From the NCBI GenBank assembly GCA_015057865.1, contig SVDH01000006.1, positions 16,492-80,491 of the forward strand: 64,000 bases of DNA, given 5' to 3'. The notes under the pieces are model-generated. The model did not search any database. It saw only the letters and a program-made list of their open reading frames with translations, and was not told the origin of the DNA. The DNA comes from Lachnospiraceae bacterium (GTDB lineage Bacteria; Bacillota; Clostridia; Lachnospirales; Lachnospiraceae). Shown here in pieces: positions 54,508 to 63,100 of this stretch (position 1 is the stretch's first letter; each line of letters begins with the position of its first letter). The position numbers and the translations under genes are program-made.

Positions 54508-56157
54508 TCATTTCTTTTTCGCATCGGTTTTAACCGGCTTCTTATCTGCGGCTGTTTCTGTTTTCCTGGAAGCAGCTGCAGTTTTCTTTTTGGCAGTCTT
54601 TTTGGTTGTCTTCTTCGCCGGCTTTTTGGCAGCTTTCTTTTTCTTTTCCCCTTCTTCCAGACGGTTCTTTTCTTCCTGGATCCGGTCCTCTTCCGCTTTC
54701 TTCCAGCTGTTTGCTTCATCGATCAGATGCGTGTAGAGCTTCTCATACTCTTTTGCAGAATGATTCCAGGAAAAGTCGCATGCCATGCCGCGGCGGATGA
54801 TCTCTTCCCATTCTTCCGGTGCGTCCCGGAAGATCTTGTTCGCGTAGCGGATCATGTAGAGCATTTCATGCGCATTATAATTATGGAAAGAAAAACCGGT
54901 TCCCGTATGTTCAAACTCATTATATGGTTCAACGGTATCTTTCAGACCGCCTGTCTCTCTGACACACGGAACGGTACCATAGCGCAGCGCCATCAGCTGG
55001 CTTAAGCCGCACGGTTCAAATAACGACGGCATCAGAAACGCGTCACAGCCCGCATAGATCCTGTGTGCGATCATCTCCGAATAATGGATGAATACGGAAA
55101 CGCTTCCGCGGTGACGGTTTGCAAAGTCTCTGAGCATATCCTCATACCTGGACTCACCGGTGCCGAGTATGATCATCTGCACACCGGGAATCGAGATGAT
55201 CTCTTCCTTGATGTACTCCAAAAGATCCAGCCCCTTCTGGTCAGTCAGACGTGTGACCATACCGATCAGAAATGCATTGTCATCCGAAATGAGATCATGC
55301 TCCTCCTGAAGGCGCCGCTTGTTCTCTGCTTTAAAAGCTTTGACATCACCCGTAAAAGGTGCATAGATGAGGCTGTCATTTGACGGATCAAATTCATGGT
55401 AATCGATACCGTTGCAGATGCCGGTCAAACAATTGTTTTTTGCTCTGATCAGCCCGTCAAGCCCTTCTCCTCCGTCACTTGACTGGATTTCTTCCGCATA
55501 ACTCTGGCTTACTGTCGTAATGGCATCCGCATATACCAGACCGCCCTTTAACAGATTTGCCTTCCCGTAGGATTCCAGCTTGTCAAATGAGAAATATTCA
55601 TCCGGCAGACCGGTAATATCCTTGACTGCGTCGATATACCATCTGCCCTGGAATTTTAAGTTGTGGATCGTATGTACGGTCCGGATATAACGATAAAACG
55701 GGTCCGCTGCAAACTGCGCCTTTAAAAATACCGGGATCAGGCCTGTCTGCCAGTCATGGCAGTGGATCACGTCCGGGCAGAAGTCCAGCAACGGCAGAAC
55801 CGTCAGTACTGCTTTGGAAAAGAATGCAAATTTTTCGGCATCCAGATAAATATTGTCATACGGTGCAGGTCCCGCAAAATAATATTCATTATCGATCAGA
55901 TAACAGGTGATCCCGTTGATCTTCGTCATCATTACGCCTGCATATTGCGAACGCCAGTTCAGATCCACCTGACACTCCAACACACGTTCAAGATCTGTGG
56001 CATAAGCAGAATTCATACACGCATATTTCGGCAGAATGATCCGTACATCATATTCATCTGCCTGAAAATATTTCGGCAATGAACCCGCTACGTCCGCAAG
56101 ACCGCCGGTCTTGATAAACGGTACTACTTCAGAAGCTGCAAATAAAATGTTTTTCAT
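54508..56157 (-). CDS. glgA: Glycogen synthase (ADP-glucose) with lysine-rich C-terminal tail
   Basis: GT5 glucosyltransferase that extends glycogen from ADP-glucose. The N-terminal KTGGLADVAGSLPK binds ADP-glucose, and the C-terminal domain has PSLFEPCGLSQLMALRYGTVP followed by RETGGLKDTV. The catalytic part ends near residue 483. Beyond it is an unusual extension of 66 residues: a short charged helix, then a Lys/Ala/Thr-rich tail (about 504-549) like histone H1 or DNA-binding tails. Typical GlgA is about 480 residues. GGGGAGG precedes the ATG. recN lies 11 bp upstream, so it may be cotranscribed with the recN cluster. Confidence 0.93.
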   Translation of the reverse strand: MKNILFAASEVVPFIKTGGLADVAGSLPKYFQADEYDVRIILPKYACMNSAYATDLERVLECQVDLNWRSQYAGVMMTKINGITCYLIDNEYYFAGPAPYDNIYLDAEKFAFFSKAVLTVLPLLDFCPDVIHCHDWQTGLIPVFLKAQFAADPFYRYIRTVHTIHNLKFQGRWYIDAVKDITGLPDEYFSFDKLESYGKANLLKGGLVYADAITTVSQSYAEEIQSSDGGEGLDGLIRAKNNCLTGICNGIDYHEFDPSNDSLIYAPFTGDVKAFKAENKRRLQEEHDLISDDNAFLIGMVTRLTDQKGLDLLEYIKEEIISIPGVQMIILGTGESRYEDMLRDFANRHRGSVSVFIHYSEMIAHRIYAGCDAFLMPSLFEPCGLSQLMALRYGTVPCVRETGGLKDTVEPYNEFEHTGTGFSFHNYNAHEMLYMIRYANKIFRDAPEEWEEIIRRGMACDFSWNHSAKEYEKLYTHLIDEANSWKKAEEDRIQEEKNRLEEGEKKKKAAKKPAKKTTKKTAKKKTAAASRKTETAADKKPVKTDAKKK

Positions 56158-56168
56158 GTCATCCTCCC

Positions 56169-57845
56169 CTATTCGTCTGATTCCTTTGCCATTTCCTTCA
56201 TTTCTACCGCATTTTTCAACGCTGCGTCTGTGATCTTCGCACCGCCAAGCATCCTCGCCAGCTCATGAATCTCCTGTTCATAAGAAAGCGTCGTTACTTC
56301 TGTCTGTGTCTTATCCTCTTTTATCGTCTTTTCGATCAGGAAATGCTGATCCGCCATAGCTGCGATCTGCGGCAGATGGGTAATACAGATAACCTGATGG
56401 CATCTTGCGGTCTCCCGCATTTTTTCTGCCACCTTTTGCGCTGTCCGCCCGCTGATGCCGCTGTCTATCTCGTCAAAGATCAGTGTCTGGACCTCATCAC
56501 TGTCAGCAAGGATCGTACGGAATGCCAGCATGATCCTTGACAGTTCTCCGCCCGAAGCAACCAGATCAAGGGGTCTGACTTCTTCTCCCGGATTGGTCGA
56601 GATCAAGAACCGCACTTCGTCCGTTCCTGCAGATGTATATCCTTCCGTCTCCGTGATCTCTGTCTGAAAGACCACCTGTGAGAAATTCAGCTCCCTTAAA
56701 CTTTGCTCCATCACAGCAGAAAACTGTGTGGCTGCCTTTTTCCGGATCTTCGTCATTTCCCCGCAAAGATGATCCAGTTCTTTTTTCGCGTCACTGACAT
56801 CCTGTTCCAGTTTTTCAAGATACGCGCCAAAGTTTTCAAGCTGTTCGATCCGTTCCTGTTTCTTTTCTTTTTCTGCCAGGATCTCTTCGATGCTGTTTCC
56901 ATATTTGCTCTGGAGGCGATGGATCGTATTCAGACGGTTTTCCACTTCATAAAAAACGTCCTCTCCGAACTCCATTTCAGAAAGATGCGCCGAACAATCC
57001 TGGTTGAAATCCGAAAGCAGTGCTTCGATCTCAGAAAGCTGATCATATAAAACAGAAAGCCGTTCATCATATGTGATGATCTCGCGGATCTCCCGGATCG
57101 CGCGCCCTGTCTGCTCTGCTGCAGACGTCTGGTTCCCGCCTGTCAGCTCCAGGCAGGCCGACAATGCACCGATGATCTTTTGCGCATGCGACATCATCCG
57201 AAACTGTGCTTCGAGTTCCTCCTCTTCTCCCGGCACAAGATGCGCATCTTCGATCTCGCCGACTTCAAACGCCAGAAAATGCAGTTCCCTGATCCGCTCT
57301 TCTTCATCCGTCCCCGCTTCCCGGAGCGTACGCACTGCCTCCATATATCTGTGATAAGCGGCCTCTGTCTGCTTCGGCTTCTCTCCAAGCTCCTTTTTGC
57401 AAAATGCATCCAAAAAAGTCAGATGCCTGCGCTTATCCCGCAGAACTTCATGCTCACGCTGTCCGTGAATCTGGATCAGATGCGCGGTCAGTTCTTTTAA
57501 AAACGAAACCGATACCGTCTCTGCATTGACCCTGCAGACATTGCGTCCGCCTGCAGTAATCTTTCTTGTCAGGATCAGTTCATCCTCCGCAGAGACCGCA
57601 TGCTCCTCCAAAAGCCTCGCAGCTGCCGGCGGGATCGCATCAAAGGTAAGTTCTATAAGCACATCCTCCTTTGCATCTCCAAACAGCTCTCTGTTGGCAC
57701 GCTCACCCATGGCAAGGCCGACTGACCCCATCAGAAGTGATTTTCCCGCACCGGTCTCTCCCGTCAGAATGTTCAGGCCAGCTGCCGTCTCTACTTCTGT
57801 TTCTCTGATCAGTGCCAGATTTTTCACCCGTAAACTCCGTAACAC
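56169..57845 (-). CDS. recN: DNA repair protein RecN
   Basis: SMC-like ATPase for double-strand-break repair. 558 residues. Walker A is LTGETGAGKSLLMGSVGL, then a long split coiled coil (about 150-350). The ABC-type signature is ASGGELSRIMLAFRTIL and Walker B is QTLIFDEIDSGISG. The start codon is GTG at 57845, preceded by AGAGG. It follows argR by 52 bp, the usual clostridial order. Confidence 0.95.
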   Translation of the reverse strand: MLRSLRVKNLALIRETEVETAAGLNILTGETGAGKSLLMGSVGLAMGERANRELFGDAKEDVLIELTFDAIPPAAARLLEEHAVSAEDELILTRKITAGGRNVCRVNAETVSVSFLKELTAHLIQIHGQREHEVLRDKRRHLTFLDAFCKKELGEKPKQTEAAYHRYMEAVRTLREAGTDEEERIRELHFLAFEVGEIEDAHLVPGEEEELEAQFRMMSHAQKIIGALSACLELTGGNQTSAAEQTGRAIREIREIITYDERLSVLYDQLSEIEALLSDFNQDCSAHLSEMEFGEDVFYEVENRLNTIHRLQSKYGNSIEEILAEKEKKQERIEQLENFGAYLEKLEQDVSDAKKELDHLCGEMTKIRKKAATQFSAVMEQSLRELNFSQVVFQTEITETEGYTSAGTDEVRFLISTNPGEEVRPLDLVASGGELSRIMLAFRTILADSDEVQTLIFDEIDSGISGRTAQKVAEKMRETARCHQVICITHLPQIAAMADQHFLIEKTIKEDKTQTEVTTLSYEQEIHELARMLGGAKITDAALKNAVEMKEMAKESDE

Positions 57846-57897
57846 GTTCTACCTCTTTTCCACTCTCTCTATCAGACAGATCCGTATCCGGAAGATT

Positions 57898-58353
57898 CTA
57901 TCCTTCTTTGATCACTCTGTTTAACTGCCGCAGAAGATCCTGTGCGTCTTCGTTGGTCTTGACTGCGCACATGATCGTATCATCCCCTGCAATGCTTCCG
58001 ACGATCTGCGGCCAGCCCATTTCATCCAGTGCGGCGGCAACCGCCATCGCCATTCCGGAAACCGTTTTGATCACAAGGATATTCTGTGCCGTATCAAGAC
58101 GCACGACCCCTTCTTTGAAAATGCGATGAAATTTGTCGATCATGATCGCCTTTTCTTCCCGGAGCTGCGTGTATTTCTGTTTTCCGCCAGGTGTCGATAC
58201 CTTTGTCAGCTTCAATTCCCGGATATCTCTGGAAACCGTTGCCTGGGTTGTTTTCACACCCTCCTCATTCAGACATGCGCAAAGCTCTTCCTGGGTCTCA
58301 ATGTCTTTTTTTTCGATGATCTCTAAAATCTTTAAATGACGGTTGGTCTTCAT
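57898..58353 (-). CDS. argR: Arginine repressor
   Basis: Arginine-dependent regulator of arginine synthesis and breakdown. 151 residues. The winged-helix N-terminus is HLKILEIIEKKDIETQEELC with TQATVSRDIRELKL. The C-terminal hexamerisation and arginine-binding domain has GMAMAVAAALDEMGWPQIVG and GDDTIMCAV. Its ATG follows the nadK stop by 2 bp. The interrupted argH in the same window is a likely target. Confidence 0.95.
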   Translation of the reverse strand: MKTNRHLKILEIIEKKDIETQEELCACLNEEGVKTTQATVSRDIRELKLTKVSTPGGKQKYTQLREEKAIMIDKFHRIFKEGVVRLDTAQNILVIKTVSGMAMAVAAALDEMGWPQIVGSIAGDDTIMCAVKTNEDAQDLLRQLNRVIKEG

Positions 58354-58355
58354 CT

Positions 58356-59210
58356 TTACCGATAACCTTTCATTTTTTTACTCAGGATCTGAAGAAAACT
58401 GATGTCATCGAGCTTCAGGATCTTTACGCTCTCTTCCGCTCTGACGACCCGGATGCTGTCGCCGACACGCATCTGGAGATATGAATCCCCGTCATATGTC
58501 ACATCTGCCGTCTCATCAGATTCCGGCCGTCTCCTGTCGAGTGTAATGTCAATCCTTGCGTCTGCATCGATCACGATCGTCCGCGCATTTAAATCGTGCG
58601 GGCTGATCGGTGTGATCAGGATCATATGTGCCTTTGGATCGACAATGGGGCCGCCAACTGACAGATTGTATCCGGTCGACCCTGTCGGTGCAGCCACGAT
58701 GATGCCGTCCGCATCATATTCATATAAAAACTTTCCGTTGACCGCTACCGAAAGACGCACGATCTGCGTCTTGCCGGAGCGATGGATCACGATATCATTC
58801 AGCGCATGGATCTTTTCCGCAGTAGCATCACTGCTGCCGGAAAGCATCATACGGTTCTCTGTTCCGAACTCTCCTTTCATGATCTGATCGATCGCCTCCA
58901 GCACGGTACCTCTCTCAAGCTCACACAGATAGCCCAGCGTTCCGAGATTGACTCCGATCAGCGGAATCCCGTAAGGCGCAAGATTTTTGGAAGCTCTGAC
59001 CAGAGTGCCGTCGCCTCCAAGTACCAGCGCACAGTCATAATGCTTTTCCGGAATCCCTGCCTTTACAATATTTTCTGCATCATGCCGTGAACCTTCATTG
59101 ATGAAATAATCACACTCGCCGCCGACAGAACAGATGTAATTATGGATTCCGCTTGTCAATATCAGATTGGGATCCTTGTTTTTGTTTACTATAAGCAATA
59201 TCCGTTTCAT
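58356..59210 (-). CDS. nadK: NAD kinase
   Basis: Phosphorylates NAD+ to NADP+. 284 residues. The GGDGTL motif is in LVLGGDGTLVRASKNL, NE-type and NLGTLGYL motifs follow, and PTGSTGYNLSVGGPI is the conserved NAD-binding segment. It overlaps tlyA by 4 bp and precedes argR by 2 bp, a compact operon. Confidence 0.95.
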   Translation of the reverse strand: MKRILLIVNKNKDPNLILTSGIHNYICSVGGECDYFINEGSRHDAENIVKAGIPEKHYDCALVLGGDGTLVRASKNLAPYGIPLIGVNLGTLGYLCELERGTVLEAIDQIMKGEFGTENRMMLSGSSDATAEKIHALNDIVIHRSGKTQIVRLSVAVNGKFLYEYDADGIIVAAPTGSTGYNLSVGGPIVDPKAHMILITPISPHDLNARTIVIDADARIDITLDRRRPESDETADVTYDGDSYLQMRVGDSIRVVRAEESVKILKLDDISFLQILSKKMKGYR

Positions 59211-60022
59211 TTGTCCAATTCCTCATGCGCTTTCTTTACGACCTGAGATATTACTTCATCATATGTCGTCTCTTTTTGCATCTCCTGCCCGGCCCCGTTT
59301 TGGATCCAAAGCAGGTATTCAATATTTCCTTCAGGTCCCTTCACCGGTGAATGATCCAGCCCCCTGATCAAAAAGCCTTCTTCCAAAGCAAACGAAACGA
59401 TCGTTTCGATCACTTCACGGTGCACGGCAGGATCACGTACAACTCCTTTTTTTCCTACTTTTTCCCTGCCTGCTTCAAACTGTGGTTTGATCAGACAGAT
59501 CATATCCGCATCGTGTTCGAGCAAAAGCTTTACCGGCGGAAGCACCTTCGTCAATGAGATAAATGAAACATCTACACTTGCAAAGGAAATAGGGTCTGCG
59601 ATCTGATCCGGTGTGACATAACGGATGTTGGTTTTTTCCATACAGACAACCCGCTCGTCCCGACGAAGCTGATAAGCAAACTGCCCGTATCCGACATCGA
59701 CCGCGTAGACCTTCGCTGCGCCGTTTTGCAGCATACAATCCGTAAAGCCGCCGGTAGAAGCGCCGATGTCCATACACACGCGGCCTTCCGGTGAAACCGG
59801 GAAGACTGCAAGTGCCTTTTCCAGCTTTAATCCGCCCCTGCTGACATATTTCAGCTTATTGCCACGGACCTCGATCTTTGATTCGTCCGGGAATGTACTG
59901 CCCGGTTTGTCTTCCCTCTGATTCTCTACAAAAACATCTCCCGCCATGATCAATGCTTTTGCCTTTTCTCTGGAAGGTGCCAGCCCGCGTTTTACCAGCA
60001 GTACATCCAGTCGTTCTTTCAT
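59207..60022 (-). CDS. tlyA: TlyA family rRNA 2'-O-methyltransferase / hemolysin-like protein
   Basis: 271 residues with an N-terminal S4 RNA-binding domain (RLDVLLVKRGLAPSREKAKA) and an FtsJ-type Rossmann methyltransferase domain. The SAM motif is CMDIGASTGGFTDCMLQNGA and LIKPQFEAGREKVGKKGVV is a family hallmark. The family methylates rRNA riboses in mycobacteria; the hemolysin name is historical. It lies between dxs (0-bp gap) and nadK. Confidence 0.93.
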   Translation of the reverse strand: MKERLDVLLVKRGLAPSREKAKALIMAGDVFVENQREDKPGSTFPDESKIEVRGNKLKYVSRGGLKLEKALAVFPVSPEGRVCMDIGASTGGFTDCMLQNGAAKVYAVDVGYGQFAYQLRRDERVVCMEKTNIRYVTPDQIADPISFASVDVSFISLTKVLPPVKLLLEHDADMICLIKPQFEAGREKVGKKGVVRDPAVHREVIETIVSFALEEGFLIRGLDHSPVKGPEGNIEYLLWIQNGAGQEMQKETTYDEVISQVVKKAHEELDK

Positions 60023-61942
60023 CTATCTGCTCCCATCTTCTGATGTTATCTTTTGATATTCATTCCGCACTTTCTCTGCGATGCTTTCAGCATCCATGCC
60101 AAGCCTTTGATGCAGCTCATCCACACTTCCGTGCGGCACAAAGCGGTCCTCAATGCCGATCTTTAAAACCGGCAGCGCACAGCCAATCTGATCAAGACAA
60201 TGCAGCACCGCATCGCCAAGACCGCCCTGGCGGATGTTATCCTCCATCGTCACAAACAGCTTCGTATCCTTTGTCAGCCGGCTGATCATCTCCCAGTCGA
60301 GCGGCTTGATAAACCTGATGTTCAGCAAAGCCGGATCATACCCGTCTTCTGCCAGGATATCTCTTGCTTTTTCCGCTTCCTTTAACATCGTGCCCTCTGC
60401 GATCAGGACGATCTCTTTTCCTTCTTTCAGCAATTCGCTCCTGCCGTATTCGATTGGTGCTCTGTGCTCTCTGAAGCCTTCATATGCAGTCCCGCGCGGA
60501 TAACGGATCGCGATCGGGCCATCTTCATACTGCACCGCAAACCGAAGCATATCGGCAAGCTCCCAGGCGTTTTTCGGCGACATTACAGTCATTCCCGGCA
60601 TCGCGGAAAGATAACTCAGATCAAAAATGCCCTGGTGTGTCTCTCCGTCTGCGCCGACAAGCCCTGCCCTGTCGATCGCAAGTACAACCGGGAGCTTTTG
60701 CAGGCAGACATCGGTGATCAGCTCATCGATACCTCTCTGCAAAAACGAAGAATACACCGCAAACACCGGTTTCATACCGGCGCTTGCAAGGCCGGCAGCA
60801 AAAGTCACCGCATGCCCCTCTGCGATTCCGACATCGAAAAACCGGTCCGGAAACTGCTTCGAAAACGGAAACAGGCCGGTCCCGTCAGCCATCGCTGCCG
60901 TGATCGCCACGATACGCGGATCCTTTTTGGCAATGTTACAGAGGACTGTGGAAAACACATTGGTATAATCCACTTTTGTTTTGGGTTTGACAGGCATTCC
61001 GTCTTCTAAGCGGAACGGCCCCGTACCATGGAAACGGGCCGGATCATGTTCCGCCGGACGGTATCCTTTTCCTTTTTTCGTATTCACGTGAACGACAACC
61101 GGACCTTTTACCTTTTTCGCCGCATTCAGCACACGCATCAGAGCAGACAGATTGTGTCCGTCAACCGGTCCCAAATAGGTAACGCCCATATTTTCAAAGA
61201 TCATACCCGGGATCAGCAGCTGCTTTAAGCTGTTTTTTGTCTTGCGGATCCTGCGGGTCATATATTCTCCGTTTGGCATTTTCTCCAGAGAATGGTGCAC
61301 ACCGGATTTTAGCCCCTGATAACGATCTGCCATACGCAGCGATGCAAGATGTGAGGAAAATCCCCCAACATTTTTTGAGATCGACATCTCATTATCGTTC
61401 AGCACGATGATAAAATTCGATTTTAACTGCGTCGCATTGTTCAGCGCCTCATAGGCCAGGCCGCCTGTAAACGATCCGTCCCCGATCACGGAAACAACGG
61501 TATAGTCCTCGCCCTGCAGATCTCTTGCCTGCGCGATCCCGAGTCCTGCCGAGATCGACGTGGAGCTGTGCCCGGTATCAAAGCAGTCACAGTCACTTTC
61601 CTCACGTTTCGGAAATCCGGACAGACCGTCAATCTGGCGAAGTGTATCAAACTGATCCTTTCTGCCGGTCAGGATCTTATGAATATAGGACTGATGTCCG
61701 ACATCCCAGATCAGCTTGTCCTTCGGGAAATCCAGCATCCGGTGCAGCGCGATGGTCAGCTCGACCGCCCCCAGATTCGATGCCAGATGACCACCGGTCC
61801 TGGAAACATGAAGGAGCAAAAACTGTCTGATCTCCGCCGGGAGCTTTTCAAGCTCTTCTACGGTCAGTTTTTTGATGTCATTCGGCGCATTGATTTTTTC
61901 AAGTATCTTCATATCCATCTTCGTACAGTCTGTTACAACCAT
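60023..61942 (-). CDS. dxs: 1-deoxy-D-xylulose-5-phosphate synthase
   Basis: First enzyme of the MEP isoprenoid pathway; it condenses pyruvate with glyceraldehyde 3-phosphate using thiamine diphosphate. 639 residues. The thiamine motif is VIGDGSFTGGLAYEALN; HVSRTGGHLASNLG, GVTYLGPVDGHN and DRAGLVGADGETHQG are conserved. AGGAG precedes the ATG at 61942 with short spacing; later in-frame ATGs lack a binding site. The neighbour ispA is in the same pathway. Confidence 0.95.
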   Translation of the reverse strand: MVVTDCTKMDMKILEKINAPNDIKKLTVEELEKLPAEIRQFLLLHVSRTGGHLASNLGAVELTIALHRMLDFPKDKLIWDVGHQSYIHKILTGRKDQFDTLRQIDGLSGFPKREESDCDCFDTGHSSTSISAGLGIAQARDLQGEDYTVVSVIGDGSFTGGLAYEALNNATQLKSNFIIVLNDNEMSISKNVGGFSSHLASLRMADRYQGLKSGVHHSLEKMPNGEYMTRRIRKTKNSLKQLLIPGMIFENMGVTYLGPVDGHNLSALMRVLNAAKKVKGPVVVHVNTKKGKGYRPAEHDPARFHGTGPFRLEDGMPVKPKTKVDYTNVFSTVLCNIAKKDPRIVAITAAMADGTGLFPFSKQFPDRFFDVGIAEGHAVTFAAGLASAGMKPVFAVYSSFLQRGIDELITDVCLQKLPVVLAIDRAGLVGADGETHQGIFDLSYLSAMPGMTVMSPKNAWELADMLRFAVQYEDGPIAIRYPRGTAYEGFREHRAPIEYGRSELLKEGKEIVLIAEGTMLKEAEKARDILAEDGYDPALLNIRFIKPLDWEMISRLTKDTKLFVTMEDNIRQGGLGDAVLHCLDQIGCALPVLKIGIEDRFVPHGSVDELHQRLGMDAESIAEKVRNEYQKITSEDGSR

Positions 61943-61949
61943 ACTTCTC

Positions 61950-62846
61950 CTAGTATTCTCTTTCGATCAGCGATCTTAAAAGCTCTATCAGAAACGGATT
62001 TTCATAAGGAATATCGGAAATGATCTGCATCGCCTGTTCTGACAGCTCTTCCACACGTTTTTTGGCATTCTCCAGGCCAACCATCGAAACATATGTCATA
62101 TGATCATTTTTTTCATCACTTCCGATCGGTTTCCCCAGTTTTTCTTCTTCTCCGATCACATCCAGGATGTCATCCCGGATCTGGAATGCAAGCCCGACAT
62201 CTCCGGCTGCGCTTTCAATGCGGCGGGCCGTCGCTTCATCCGCGCCGCCGATGATCGCACCGCAGACCATTGCTGCTTCGATCAGTGCGCTGGTCTTATT
62301 TCTGTGGATGAATTCAAGTGTATCAAGATCAATCTGTTTCCCCTCATTTTCCACATCTACGGTCTGACCGCCGATCATGCCGTTGACACCGGCTTTTTTT
62401 GCCATCACACGGAGCGCATAAAGCCCGCGGTCCATTTCGCGTGCGGCGATCCCGCCTTCGATCGCGATTTCAAAAGCCATATTCAGAAGCCCGTCCCCGG
62501 CAAGGATCGCAATATCCTCCCCATACCGGACCCAGGTCGTCTTCTGTCCGCGCCGGTATTCGTCATTGTCCATCGCCGGCAGATCATCATGGATCAGCGA
62601 ATAGGTGTGGATCATTTCGATCGCCGCCATAAAGTTCCTGATCGCAGGGTCGGTTCCGCCAAACAAACGGTAAGTCTCCAGCATCAGCATCGGGCGCAGA
62701 CGTTTTCCGCCAGCCAGAAAGCTGTAGTTCATCGCAGCAAGCAGCGTCTTTAAACGCCCCTCTTCCTCCGGAAGAAAGGACTTTATGATCTCTTCTACTT
62801 CAGCAGTATGACTGCGCAGCCTCGTCTGAAAATCTTCTTTCATCAT
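61950..62846 (-). CDS. ispA: Short-chain polyprenyl (farnesyl/geranyl) diphosphate synthase
   Basis: Condenses isopentenyl diphosphate with allylic diphosphates. 298 residues. The first aspartate-rich motif is IHDDLPAMDNDEYRRG and the second is QIRDDILDVIG, with LAGGKRLRPMLML near the N-terminus. The residues before the first DDxxD (ether: HTYSL) suit a farnesyl-type product. The start overlaps the xseB stop (ATGA). It is encoded between xseB and dxs. Confidence 0.94.
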   Translation of the reverse strand: MMKEDFQTRLRSHTAEVEEIIKSFLPEEEGRLKTLLAAMNYSFLAGGKRLRPMLMLETYRLFGGTDPAIRNFMAAIEMIHTYSLIHDDLPAMDNDEYRRGQKTTWVRYGEDIAILAGDGLLNMAFEIAIEGGIAAREMDRGLYALRVMAKKAGVNGMIGGQTVDVENEGKQIDLDTLEFIHRNKTSALIEAAMVCGAIIGGADEATARRIESAAGDVGLAFQIRDDILDVIGEEEKLGKPIGSDEKNDHMTYVSMVGLENAKKRVEELSEQAMQIISDIPYENPFLIELLRSLIEREY

Positions 62847-63100
62847 TCTTCTCCGTCAAATGCTGTCAATTCCCCATCTTTTGAAAGCAGCAGCATCTTT
62901 TTTTCAATCTGGTCCAACAGATTATTACATTGTTTGATATCCTTCATGCCGGTCTCATAAAGTGCAAAAGAATCCTCCAGTGTCACCTCCGGATCCTGCA
63001 TCTTGGAAAGGATATCATCCAGTTCCGCAAAGATCTCTTCAAGCGGACGGTTCTGTGTGTTGTTTTCTTCGGTGTTCATTGACTCATTGTTTCCCATCAT
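62843..63100 (-). CDS. xseB: Exodeoxyribonuclease VII small subunit
   Basis: Small subunit that binds the long helices of XseA. About 85 residues. The core is RPLEEIFAELDDILSKMQDP and LEDSFALYETGMKDIKQC, typical of XseB. Several ATGs are close together. I choose 63100, which is 6 nt after AAAGG; the codons to 63106 or a start at 63079 are alternatives. It overlaps the end of xseA. Confidence 0.92.
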   Translation of the reverse strand: MMGNNESMNTEENNTQNRPLEEIFAELDDILSKMQDPEVTLEDSFALYETGMKDIKQCNNLLDQIEKKMLLLSKDGELTAFDGEE

